Assembly (NCBI GenBank): GCA_036365515.1
Contig: CM070874.1
Location: forward strand, 114,559,235 to 114,623,234
DNA: 64,000 nt
Direction of reading: 5' to 3'
DNA from: Torymus aiolomorphi
Lineage: Eukaryota > Arthropoda > Insecta > Hymenoptera > Torymidae
The position numbers and the translations under genes are program-made. Shown here one piece after another: positions 13,352 to 26,539 of this stretch (position 1 is the first letter of the stretch; the number at the start of each line of letters is the position of its first letter). Under the pieces are notes generated by a model that did not search any database, was not told the origin of the DNA, and saw nothing but the letters and a program-made list of their open reading frames with translations.

Positions 13352-13855
13352 GCATTAGTTGTTTCCATAGAGGAATAGAAGTTATAAGTATTGGTTTTTT
13401 CAATTAATTCAAATATAAAATTATATTATCCCAACAAACAAAAAACAGTTATATACTAACTTAGAAGAAAGTTTAAATGTAATATTTATAACTAGTTTCG
13501 AAATTGAAATGGCAAAATAAATGCTTCTCAAATACGTTAATACAATATTCAGTTTTATACTCTATCAAAAAACGGCCAAGATTTGTAATCTTTATATTCA
13601 ATACAGCTAATCGCCTTCCACTACTAAAGATGGTAATGAGTTGGAAATTCTTTGTATGGAAAATAGTGGAACAGAAAATTTTCTTGTCCAACAACAATCA
13701 ACAATAATCGTTGTTTGTTTTCATCTAGCATTCTCTCTCATTTGGTGAAGAAAAGAATTTATAATATTTTCACTGTAACTGTCAATACTGTAACAAGCTT
13801 TAAACATTTGAATGATTAATAATACCTTTAAATCTATATACATTTTGAAAAGTAA

Positions 13856-14286
13856 GGTTCAGAGGGGGGGGTCAAAACTTTAGACGATCCACTTTAGAAT
13901 TGAAGTCAACTCTAGACGTTCTCCATTCCGACATAAGCTACTGCAGATTGTGCAAAATTTCGAAATTCTAAATTACGACTAAATTACGACAATTCACCTA
14001 CTATCCAAAACATCGAATTTCATTTATAGAATTTTAATAGGGATACAATAAAGATATTTCGAAATAAATCATTAGAAACAAGTTATATTCGTTTTAAAAT
14101 AGTATTCATGAAATTCGATGTTTTGGACAGTAGGTGAATTGTTACATTCGAAAATATGGTTTTCGTAATTTAGAATTTCGAAATTTTGCACAATCTGCAG
14201 TAGCTTATGTCGGAATGGAGAACGTCTAGAGCTGACTTCAATTCTAAAGTGGATCGTCTAAACTTTGGACCCCCCCCCGGTTCAGA
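13856..14286. mobile_element. MITE with long inverted repeats and 8-bp target duplication
   Basis: The element spans 13864-14278 (415 bp). It starts with eight G, then TCAAAACTTTAGACGATCC, and ends with the reverse complement (nine C). The arms match for roughly 130 bases, including GACGTTCTCCATTCCGACAT. An 8-bp direct repeat GGTTCAGA flanks it (13856-13863 and 14279-14286). Eight-base duplications are typical of hAT and some other DNA transposons. No coding sequence is inside. The G-run termini are unusual. Confidence 0.85.
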
Positions 14287-15654
14287 ATCGTAATGATACC
14301 GTTTCAACACTTGAAAGCGTATTGAACACGAGATCAGATTTACTGCTGAGTTTAGTGCTTCCTATCGGCGAACTTTCCTGTAAATTATTTATATATAATA
14401 ACATATTCAACGTTTCATTGATGTTTCGAAAAAATAAACTAAAGGCCACGTAGGACTTTGAAAACCAATACAATTTCATTTTTTCTGCAGAAGGTATATA
14501 ATAATGCTAGCATATTTTTTAACACGATTTGTAAGTATTTCTCATTAATTTTGTACAGTACTGATGCTTCGTAATCGATAATTTTTTCTATTTTTATGTA
14601 TTACTTCGGAAAAATGGTCTTGAAAGTAGCGTAGGATGTATTATGTTGTTCAATACAGGACAGTAAAGTTTGAGTATTCAATTTGTGGTAATGTCTCTTT
14701 TTTAATAGGCTTGCAAAGGCTATTTTGAAATCCATGTTACGATGTTTTTATAAACAGAAGTTTTTTAACAAAATTCCGACTGGATCTTCCAATATCAAAG
14801 AATAGTTTTTCGTGTTTAGCCTTTATCAAGTGTTTTCTCACTGTACCATTAACTTAATTTTTAAAAGCTGAATATTTGTCCTAATCTATCTACTTCTACT
14901 ACTACATTAAGATTCTTATTTTGTTATCCGAACCTGGAAACCCCGTTTCTAATGATGTAACTTTCATAATTCCTTTATCCAAACCACCCGCTACTTTCTA
15001 TCTATGTTGTTTCTTTTTTATTATTAGTTCCGGAAAGAAAGTCTAATGCAATTCGTGCAAAGTATTCCTTATTGCAATACCCATATCTATTATTTATATA
15101 TTTATAACAATTAAGTCATCAGCAAACTTAATGGGATTATTTATAAAATTAAACAGTAGATACAATCTTCAACTGCCCGATTGATGTAATACGAGGCAAA
15201 TTTACAAACAAAAATCGAGGTAGTTACATGAATTTAAAAGTTAGTAAAATTTCTCCATGTTGTAGGCATTATTTAAAGTCTGCCATGCTGAATGGGGTTT
15301 TCAATTAAAATATGTATATTCTCAAAGTACTACTAAAACTGCTATACCAACGCCATTTTTCAGATTGATCTGATACCTGTCATAACTTTATGAATCATGA
15401 GGGATTAAAAAAAAAAGTATGTTTTTTCTCCTTGAGTTTGTTAGTAGTAAGAAGCTGTCACATTTAATTTTTTTCAAGGAATTTTGAAAATCTGATTGCA
15501 AGTTCGGAAAGAGCGTATCATAAGACTCCTATATCAATGAATTATTGTGCCGATCGGAATATGCTGAGGGCTTGCAGTCAACGAGCGAGAATAAAAAAGC
15601 TCTTTAGTCCATTCCATCGTTAATGGGTTGATTTGTTTCTCTTTATAATACTTT
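14287..15654. other. Intergenic AT-rich DNA
   Basis: No gene, RNA or clear repeat structure recognised. Short open frames show no family motif. Confidence 0.5.
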
Positions 15655-15896
15655 AGTAGTGTCACGGATAAGACTTATAGATCATCCGAAGACTCACCTG
15701 ACACCTCGCGAGTGCGTTCCCGCGCGCAAAGTGCAAGATACCACTTTGCGTGTGCAACTACTCGCCGTCGTCACAATACGTCGACGAGCGAGCAGCAGAT
15801 TCCCCGAGCCTTTCGAAGGCGACGGGCCTCTCGTGGTACCCAAACTACTCTCTGTCTACTATCTCTCCATCAATACCCTTACCGTCCGTAGAGTAG
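15655..15896. repeat. GC-rich insertion flanked by AGTAG direct repeats
   Basis: A 232-bp block (15660-15891) is much richer in GC and CpG than its surroundings and is bounded by the same five bases, AGTAG, at 15655-15659 and 15892-15896. It begins TGTCACGG, like many LTRs, but does not end in CA. It may be a solo-LTR remnant or another retro-insertion. The open frame on the plus strand has no recognised domain. Confidence 0.35.
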
Positions 15897-15950
15897 TAAT
15901 TATTATCTGTTATGAAGCATATAAATATAAATAATTGTTAAAGAAACATT

Positions 15951-16638
15951 TTTATTTTACGTAGAAATGTATTTAACATTAAAGCTTTAAACCGTTTTAA
16001 AAACGTTATTTAACAATTTTCTAACGGCTTAAAATATACATATATCTCGAAAATTAATAAAAAAAATACATACTTTTAAACAGTATACATTATACTACAG
16101 TACACTAAGAAGAAACATTTCATCTCTGTTGATAAAAACTAGTTATAAAAATATATAGTTTATTAATAAATACTAGGTACAATCTCGCAGAGCTAATAAG
16201 CTTCGAACTCTGTTATCGCTACAATGTTGGTATCGATAATCAATAAACTATACAGGCAACACTTGGTGCTGAACTTTGTCCCACATTTGACACCGCTGCT
16301 ATATATACTTACTCGACATTGACACTGTATCAATTCTTTCGGTACGAAGGAATTCCAAGTGCACAGCCGTTAATTGGGCCCGTTCGAACAATACACTCGT
16401 TTGGAAAGCCAAAGTGTATAAAAAATTGTACATCTTACACCTTAATTACTACTTTTAAATGCTTCAGCTAAACAACTAATAGTAAAAAATTGTCAATGCA
16501 TACATATATGCCACAATTACATCTCATGATAAAAACAACAATCTGTAAACCTACAATCCAGTACTTTACCAATCACTGCAACAAACAATGTAAATCACCT
16601 TACATCTCACACATCCACACGCACAATATCCCTCACCC
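15951..16638 (-). other. Probable 3' UTR of chitin synthase
   Basis: Sequence beyond the chitin synthase TGA. A candidate AATAAA on the minus strand is at 15951-15956. Other AT-rich candidates lie around 16150-16170, so the exact end is uncertain. It includes a mixed-composition stretch at 16250-16400 but no coding frame. Confidence 0.4.
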
Positions 16639-18136
16639 TCATATTCTAGCGCTCTCCTGAGGCTCAGGCTCGTCGGGTTCGAACGCCCTGTTCTCGTAGG
16701 ATCTGAGTATGCCGGTAGGTCTGCGCGTCGAGGCTCGCTCGTTGACGGCGTTGTTCGCCGTCGCGTAGATGTTGTCCTCGCCAACGCCGTTCGTAGCTCC
16801 TGGTGATGGTGATGGTGCTGGTTGTGGTTGTGGTGGGACGGTGGTGTGCACCTGCGACTGCCGGCGCCGCTCCGTGACGACAGTCGCTCGTCGTGCCTGC
16901 AGCGCCCGGAGCTCCGAATGCGTCAGCCACTTCGACGCGATGCTCGAATCTGCATAGGTCAGAATTCGGAATCACGAGGTGAATTTTTCAGGACTGGGTG
17001 AGATCTCGTTCCAAATCGGAAGTATTTTCATGTTTAAAGTCTGGGATAAGTATAGAAAAGTAGCAGTTCTAAAATTTGGAGATAATAGGGAAAGTATAAC
17101 GTTGTAGTTCTAAAAATAGGGGATAATATAGGCTTCGGTGATTTTTATTGTATAAATATTTAGATGCAAAGTATATTGTTAGGTTTTCTTAATGTTTCAT
17201 ATTAATTTTGCATTTGTTAATTTATACGAGCGTGAAATCTGTTCTTGGTGGGGCTTGCTTAATTCCCTACTGAAAAACTCACTTATAGAGGTTCTTTCGC
17301 GACTCCCATGTTAAATACTCTTTATTTATAATCCATTGACTATCTCTGTTATTTTAAATGAATAAATCACATTACAACAATGGGTTTTAAAATTTTAGGT
17401 ATCTTCCTTTAGCACTGCTTTGACTAGGGAGTCGCAGAAGAACCTCCTTAAAAACTCACGTGTGAAATCTTGTATAGGAACTTTGAGGAAATTTTCATAA
17501 AAAAGATTTTGTTAAAAAATAAACTAAAACATTTTCTTGAAATTTTAGAAGGAATAATAAAATAAATATGATCCATATATAACCGTTTTAAAAGTAAAAC
17601 AAATTAGCTTTGAATTAAATTTTCGTGCTTTACTGGTTTTTAAGTCAAGTGAGATTTTAACGTAAAAGCTAACATGAGTTTTTTTCAGTAGGATTAAATT
17701 AAGAAAATGGTATGTATTCAAAGTATAACATGTCCATAAAATTACTCGAAGGTTCGCAGAAATTTCAAATCGTGACATAATATGAATACAGGCGATTTTT
17801 ACAGATTACAGCTATTTATTTTCTGCATTATCATGATTTTTCTCAAGAAAATTGACCGTTTAGTTTAGGAGTTATAAGCTTTAAAAAGAAAAACACGTTT
17901 TTTGTTAATAACAAAAGAACCGTGATAGCTAGAGAAACTTTTTTTTTAGAAAATATAGGTATTTTAATGCTCTTCCGAATGCTATCCATTCGATTCAAAT
18001 ATCATCGATTCAAAAAACGAATTTTTGACCCGCCATCAAACAAAAAAAAAAACAAAAAAAATGAGACCTGCCCGGTCAAAATCGATCGAGTAAAAGCTGA
18101 GATCCAGGCGTACACACACACACACACACACACACA

Positions 18137-18185
<49 letters not shown>

Positions 18186-19550
18186 CCATACAGACATTTT
18201 TCAAAAATCATGCATTTTGATTCCTAACACCTCGAAAAACAATTATAACATGTTTTTACAATAACTCAAAAAATTATTATCACAAAGCCTCCTCTAGGAG
18301 GAAGCAAAAAAAAAACTCACCGTTCTGATCCAAGGCTTCGAGGTTCCGTTTCAGAGTGATGCTGAACGGCGTGGCGTACGACTTGCGCTTGCTTTCCGCG
18401 ATGTTAGCGTGTACGGTTTTGCGCCTACCCGGTGGCAGGCTCGCCTCGTTGTCGTGCCGCATCTCGTCGGCATCGTCGACGCCGTCCTCCTCCGCCTCGC
18501 GCTGCGTATCCTTCACGATCTTCTCCATCGTACGCTCGAGACTCGCTTCCTCCGACAGGTCCTTCTACTCGCCAGAAACAGAGGTAACATAGTTAAAAAA
18601 ATAATTTTTTTTAATTAGGAAGTATTTTTATTGATTGGCAAATATGCGCTTTTATTAATGTTTGAAATATTATACATATTGATGTTGAAAATATTAAATA
18701 TACCTTGAAGCAGCCGACAAGGTTTAGCTTGACTTTGGCCATGATGTGGGAGAACGTCTCGAAGCGATGGAACAGCATCGCTATGAACTGCACCCCTAGA
18801 ATAGTTACGAATCCCAGAATGAAGACGCAGCCGATTGGCTCCAGCTGCAGATATTTTACCTCGATATGCACCTATACGTTATATCACAGGACAAAGAGAC
18901 GTTATAATGCTGATCAGAGCAATAATGATAAGAAAGAAATTTTCTTAATTTAACGAGGTACGTACCTCGTTCTTCTCGTTGTCGTAGTTGATGTTGTACT
19001 TCAAGCCGAGTGGCCACTGAAAATGAAGCAGTCCCTTGTTGAGTTGCATGAGGAAGACGATGAGAACAAACAGGGCATTGATCATGAAGAACTTGAAGAT
19101 GTACTCGTTCCTGAGTTCGTAAATCTCCTGGGCTATTTGGGCCTATTGAGCATTAAAGTTTTCAAAATCAATTTTTAATCCGATTGCTCGAGCTTCACGT
19201 CAACTTTCTAACAGAACTATTCCCAACAAAATAATAAACTCACCACCGGCTTCTCCTCCTTATCGTTCGGATCGAGGTACCGCGAAATCAGCTCCTTCCA
19301 GAACCTCTCCTCCTCGCTGAGGAGATGATCGACCTCACCCTTACCCAGCTCCGTAGCAAGCAGCCATCCAGGCGCTACCAAAAACTGTCCACTGTCGTTA
19401 CTCATGGCGCCGATGCTACGGACATCCACGGTGCTATCCGCGTCAGAGCTCGCCAGGCTGTCGTCCTCGTCTTCGTCGTCCAAGTTGTACGGCGGTACGC
19501 CCAGGAAGCTGACGCTCGCGCGTCCAGTTGTGCTCGGCACAGTGCTACCG

Positions 19551-19582
<32 letters not shown>

Positions 19583-22500
19583 GGTGTTGCTGCCGTTGGC
19601 CTCACCGGCGCCGAGGTCCGAGCGCTGCAGGTCCCCGCGGCTCGCACGCGAGGCTGCACCGTCCACCGATCTATAATGTGTAAGGATGTTTTAGTCAAGG
19701 AGATTCATTTATTTCAATATTTTATATTCAAAGAATGGTATATAGTGGCTTGTTTGAGCAATCGTAATTTTAAACGAATTCACTCTTTTTCTAACGATAA
19801 TCGAAAATTATAAATGTCATAACTTGTAAAGCTGTAATAAATATTTACAAATTAGAATTTATGTATATAGGGTAAAAATCAGGCTGAATACTAAAAAATA
19901 TAAAAAATAAAATACATGTAACTCGCTACAAAATTCCTTTTTTAAAAATATAAAAAGAGTAATAGATTATAATAAAATAATTTAAAATTTTGTTAAAATT
20001 TTGTTATTCTTGCATAACAAAAGATTAAAACTAATTTGTGAAAGTAAAAATTACGTATGGATTTTCGTATGGATTCCACGTACAAATCCATGCGAAATTA
20101 TTCCATATTCAATACGGAACTGATGAGTATCCAAACGCTTGATTCATTACGCAGGATATTATGTATTAAATTATCAGACAGCTTCAATAGACTTTCAACA
20201 GATAGCTTAAGCGCCTTTGTAACCAGTAGCTACTGAATATGTAGATATGTAGATCGTTTACAGTAGTATTTTTTGCTACAGGATTTTCCTGGTATAATTA
20301 ATAAAGTAGGTTATTGTTTTTTCTTTGCGTTCAGAAGTTTTTATGAAATCGAGTATAAAATCTACGATGTGAAATTCGTAAGGGAGTATTGAATAAAACT
20401 CAATATTACGTAAATTTCTTATGAGGTTTTATAAAACTTTGAGTAACGTTGAAAAAAGATTAGGACATACAAATGTAGAAAATAGGGATGCACGAATACT
20501 CGACTCGACGTGTTTGAACAGTATCGAACTATTTTTTCGAACTCGAGTCGAATACTCTATACTTTGAACTGTTCAACAATCATACGAACTACTCGTACAC
20601 AATCAAACTGTTCGAACCAAATGAACTACTCGGACATGATCGAACTACTCGATTTAATCAAACTGTTCGAACCAGGTCAGACTGTTCGATTTCATCGAAC
20701 TGTTCGAAGGAAGTCGGACTATTTGGTTTTGGCGAACTGTTCGAATCAGGCCGGACTATTCGATTACGTCGAATTGTTCGAACCAGGTCGGACTATTCGA
20801 TTTATGTCGAATTATTCGAATCGCGCTTAACGCACTAAGTATATTTAGAGTAAAAAATTATAGATTATTGCTCCAGAAATGAATATAGCGATTGCTAGCG
20901 CTCCGGAAATAAGTGAGGTAGCTTGTGCGCACGGCGCGCTGTTGTCTGTCACCGTCAAACGGGTTGTAAAAAAAATGCTGGGAAAAAATAGAGGGGAAAA
21001 TAGGAGAAAACGGCTTCGATCGGTGCATGTACGACCTGGATGGGCGCGAGCGGCCCAGCACACTGCGCGCCAGCCGACACTTTTCAATTTCAAAAATCAA
21101 TACACTGACACCTAAACGCTAAGCTATAATCCAAGCTCGAATGGGTGAGGGGGGGGGGGGGGCAAACAATTTTATGGTATTCACCTGGTATCGTAGCGGT
21201 AACCGCGGCTTTTTTATCCATGATTCTTATGTAATACCTGTTTTATGATATTATTATATATAGGTATACTGACTATATATATTTTTTACTTTAAATTTCG
21301 TTCTCTATAGTAAAATTAAAATTTCACTTGTAACTGAGATATTTTTTTCAGAAAATGTAGCGAACCCTGTTTTTTGAATTTTCAAAATTATTTCATCGAA
21401 TGCATTAATTTTTATTCAAGTACGATCATACTTTTGATGACATTGTTATTAATTAATTAAAAATGTGGTAATTTTTCTTGTATGCAAAACAATCCCTGTA
21501 GTTACTTTCCCGCTAAAATGTAATTAATCCCAGTCTAGATTGACTCTTTTAGGAATGAGGAAGGATGAACAATTATTGTTGACTACGCAAGCGCACTCAG
21601 AATACATATCGACGCCCCGTACGAAGAAAAGCACAATTCAGGCTGATACGAAAACTAGCACAACTAAGACTTTTAACGAAAAACAAAAGTACCGCTCGCG
21701 TCCCCTTGGGGAAAAAAAACAGGACTCGCGGAGTTGAGACGAAAAAAAAAAAGCATGACTCGTTGCGCTCGGATGAAAAAAAGCACAACTCGATCGCTCT
21801 GTTATTAAAGACGTAATAATGAATAAAATAAAATTATATAAGCATGAATTCTCTCTGAGAAAGCAATCTGCTAATGCAGTTAGCAACAGTTTTTATTTTT
21901 GCTATTCGTAAGGTGTACTATTTATAAGAATGCAATAAATACTACTAGTCTCTTTCATCCGAGCGCAGCGATTCGTTCCTTTTTTCATCCAAGCGCAGCG
22001 AGTTGTGCTTTTTTTCTTCAAAGGTTTTGAACTGTGCTTTTCTTCGTTCTTTAATCTCTAAAACAACGTTAAACGTCAAAGGACGGGAAGCTTTCTCTTT
22101 CGGAAAGCATTTTTTCCTACTTTTTTATCTTAAAAGTTTCAAATGTAAATTCAAAAGTCGTCAAAAATATTTTTTTATATCGACATAAGGGACTGTCTCC
22201 ATAAGTGTGCCTAGGCACACGGATTCTGACTTAACAATGAACCAATCGGAGCTAAGAGCGAGTCCACATTAGAGACACAGGCCTGTGCTTTTGTGCTTTT
22301 GTGACAAACGAAAAAAACTAGTTGTCCGACATCAAGGAGCGCGGGAGCGCTCCGAAGGCAAGTATCTGTCCAATGTAGAAGAAGCCTGAGGGACGACCGC
22401 GCTACATATACTTTGAAATGGGTGTGCGAGAATTTCACTTATTTTTTACGACTTTGTGTTATGTTTTATCTTATATTTAAATATATCACTGGATAGCTTT

Positions 22501-25500
22501 TTTGATATACTACATGTATAAAAAATTTCAATTAAAAATATTATGTCGTTTTGATGTATATCTAGTTTATATATTCCGAGGGCTGTTTTTCTTATCCTCC
22601 AAAATTTTTCTTCTTCTTCTTTTCTCTCCTCGATCAGCTGTTTTGTTCCGACCACTGCTCTGTAACTATATATATATATAGATAACAGCAACAAAACTGC
22701 GACTCTACAATAGCCTCAAAATATCGTATGTCGTATATGATATTTTTAATTTTTAAATATAAACATAATACGTATTTTTTAAATATACTACGTAATTAGG
22801 TTAAAAAAAAAAGATATGAATTTCAATCAGCTGATGGCATGAGCATACTTTTATACATAGATAAGTATTATATAATAATAATTATAACTTGAAAAAAATA
22901 AAGTAAAGAATAGATACTTTGTAAAAATTTTTTCATTTGCAGATTATAGAATTTTTCACAGACTTTGAGCTCTGGAACAGATTTTTATCGAAGGAGCAGC
23001 ACCAGGAGTAATGCCAGCAACTTCTCATTACATTGACAAAGTCTTCATAGACTACAAGTAATACAATTATTAGATAGACTTTTAGAAGATGGAATAGATA
23101 GATAAAAACACACTAAAAAATGATGAAGTTCATTGCATATCAATGCATCAAAGAATGACCAAGAATTTTAATAATATAAACAATCAAGAAAGAAGATGTA
23201 AAAAAAGTGTAAAAAAACCATGGAAATGTTTTTAGTATACAGAAACTAAAAGATTATGTCAAATGGGAAAAGCGAAAAGGATGTGTTAAAACTGTGACTC
23301 TACAATAGCCTCAAAATATCTTATGTTGTATATGATATTTTTAATTTTTAAATATAAACATAATACGTATTTTAAATATACTACGTATTAGTAATTAGGT
23401 TAAAAAAAAAAAATATGAATTTCAATCAGCTGATGGCATAAGCATACTTTTATACATAGATAAGTATTATATTTATAATATAACTTGAAAAAAAATAAAG
23501 ATAAAGAATAGATACTTTGTAAAAATTTTTTTCATTTGCAGATTATAGAATTTTTTCACAGCCTTTGAGCTCTGGAACAGATTTTTATCGAAGGAGCAGC
23601 ACCAGGAGTAATGCCAGTAACTTCTCATTACATTTTGACTAAGTCTTCATAGACTACAAGTAATACAATTATTAGATAGACTTTTAGAAGATGGAATAGA
23701 TAGATAAAAACACACTAAAAAATGATGAAGTTCATTGCATATCAATGCATCAAAGAATGACCAAGAATTTTAATAATATAAACAATGAACAAAGAAGATG
23801 TAAAAAAGTGTTAAAAACAATGGAAATTTTTTAGTATACAGAAACTAAAAGATTATGTCAAATGAGAAAAGCGAAAAGGATGTGTTATATTATGAAAATT
23901 TCAAAAAATAAAAGTGCTCAGTTATTCTCGTGTTTGATTTTCCCAGGGTGGAAGACGTCAAAAGTTTGATCTATACAAGAATATCAAGAAAGCTTTTAGT
24001 GATTCTCAGTTCATAAACTGGTTGTATGATATACAAACAATGAAGAAAGAAGATGTAAAAAAAGTGTAAAATAAACAATGGAAATTTTTTAGTATACAGA
24101 AACTAAGAGATTATGTCAAATGGGAAAAGCGAAAAGCGAAAAGGATGTGTTATATTGTGAAAATTTCAAAAAATAAAAGTGCTCAGTTATTCTCGTGTAT
24201 GATTTTCCCAGGGTGGAAGACGTCAAGAGTTTGATCTATTCAAGAATATCAAGAAAGCTTTTAGTGATTCTCAGTTCATAAACTGGTTGTATGATATACA
24301 AACAATGAAGAAAGAAGATGTAAAAAAAGTGTAAAATAAACAATGGAAATTTTTTAGTATACAGAAACTAAAAGATTATATCAAATGGGAAAAGCGAAAA
24401 GGATGTGTTATATTGTGAAAATTTCAAAAAATAAAAGTGCTCAGTTATTCTCGTGTATGATTTTCCCAGGGTGGAAGACGTCAAGAGTTTGATCTATTCA
24501 AGAATATCAAGAAAGTTTTTAGTGATTCTCAGTTCATAAACTGATTGTATAATATACAAACAATGAAAAAAGAAGATGTAAAAAAAGTGAAAAATAAACA
24601 ATGGAAATTTTTTTAGTATACAGAAACTAAAAGATTATATCAAATGGGAAAAGCGAAAAGGATGTGTTATATTGTGAAAATTTCAAAAAATAAAAGTGCT
24701 CAGTTATTCTCGTGTATGATTTTCCCAGGGTGGAAGACGTCAAAAGTTTGATCCATACAAGAATATCAAGAAAGTTTTTAGTGATTGTCAGTTCATAAAC
24801 TGGTTGTATAATATACAAACAATGAAGAAAGAAGATATAAGAAAAGTGTAAAATAAACAATGGAAATTTTTTTAGTATACAGATTACAGATAGAAGGAAA
24901 TATCGGCTATGTATGAAATGACTTGTTTTTGTAATATAAAAGCCATGAGGTTTTTCAGTGAAATATATTTGTCGACTTTTATGGAAGTAAAAGTATATTA
25001 TAGACTATTTTGACTAATTAAAGAAAACAAAAGAAGTGATTTCAAAATTAATTTATGTGTCATATAAACAGTATATCAGTAGACGAATATCTTGAAAGCT
25101 CCTATTTTGCAAGGAATAGATTGTGCAATATTATGAATGTAAGGAATAAAGTACCAAAAACTTTAATGAGAGCTTAAATATTTTTTAAAACAATCAACAC
25201 GTTTTTTAAAAGCTAATTTTTTAAGTACGTTCTAAGAACAATTTGTCTAGTCCTTCTAATTATTCTAGTCTCATCTATTCAATAAGCACTCTGTACAAAT
25301 GGTCATAATTTTTTTCATGACTGTACAAATAAATAATACCATTTAAAATAATGATATTAAAAATATACTATAATAAACTCTCGTAACGTTATCACACTAT
25401 GTAATTATTATTTTCTCTTCAAAAATTGTGAAATCTATCTAAAAAAGCTTTTTACAAAAGTTTAAACTAAGGCAAGTATTAGTCTCTCTCTCCCTCCCCT

Positions 25501-26485
25501 CTCTCCCTCCTTTTCTCTCTCTCCCTCCCTCTCTTTCTCCCCTGTCTCTCTCGACCTCTCTCTCTTTCCCTCCCTCTCTCTCCCTCGCGCCCATAACATC
25601 TGCCAAACTGAGTAACAAAAACTTTAATGAGAGCTTAAATATTTTGTTAAAACAATGAACACGTTTTTTAAAAGCTATTTTTTTAAGTACGTTTTAATAA
25701 CAATTTGTCTAGTCCTTTTAATTCTTCTAGTCTCATCTATTCAATAAGCACTCTCTACAAATGGTAATAATTTTTTCATGACTGTACAAATAATCTTAAT
25801 AACTGAAAACTTTCTTTTCGAAAAAATTAATTACAAAAAAAAAAAAACAAGAAGAAAAATGAAAAGTTCATGCAAAACTTATATGCTAACAAAACTAAAT
25901 TATTTTTACTATTTCTCTAAACCACTGTTAAGTTGCTTTGTAAAAAAATCCCCACCCCTATCTCTCTCGTCTATTTTTACTTAACAACTATGTATAATAA
26001 CTCCATGAAAAATGTTGAATATTTTTTAAAACAGCCCTCAAGACATTCTGTACAAGAATAATACAATAACAAACTTTATTTTGAAATATCTACGGAATCT
26101 TCGAAAAATGTTTTCTTTAAAAAAAAGCATTAATATTTTTCCTCGAAAGTATTTAATTTATAAATTTCTTTAAATTAAAGTAGAAATAACTTTAATGAGA
26201 GCTTAAATATTTTTTTAAAACAATCAACACGTTTTTTAAAATCTAATTTCTTAAGTACGTTTTAACAATACAATTTTTCTAGTCCTTTTAATTCTTCTAG
26301 TCTAATCTATTCAATAAGCTCTCTATACAAATGATAATAATTTTTTTCATGACTACAAATAATAATTTTTGTTAGTATAAAACTTTCTACGAAAGTATAA
26401 AATAAGGCAAGTATAAACATTTTCCTTTATAATCTACTCTCCCTCCCACTCTTCGCCCGCCCTCTCTCGCCCTCTACCCCCCCTC

Positions 26486-26539
<54 letters not shown>

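Larger units (their letters stand above)
16950..18320. other. Chitin synthase intron 18 with MITE and CA repeat
   Basis: The last intron of the gene. It contains the CCCTACTGAAAAA-type element (17265-17692) and a CA microsatellite; the rest is AT-rich without features. Confidence 0.6.

Noticed and set aside
19325..19813. 162-codon plus-strand frame
   Set aside because: Antisense shadow of chitin synthase exon 15; its V run is the complement of the N-rich (AAC) repeat.
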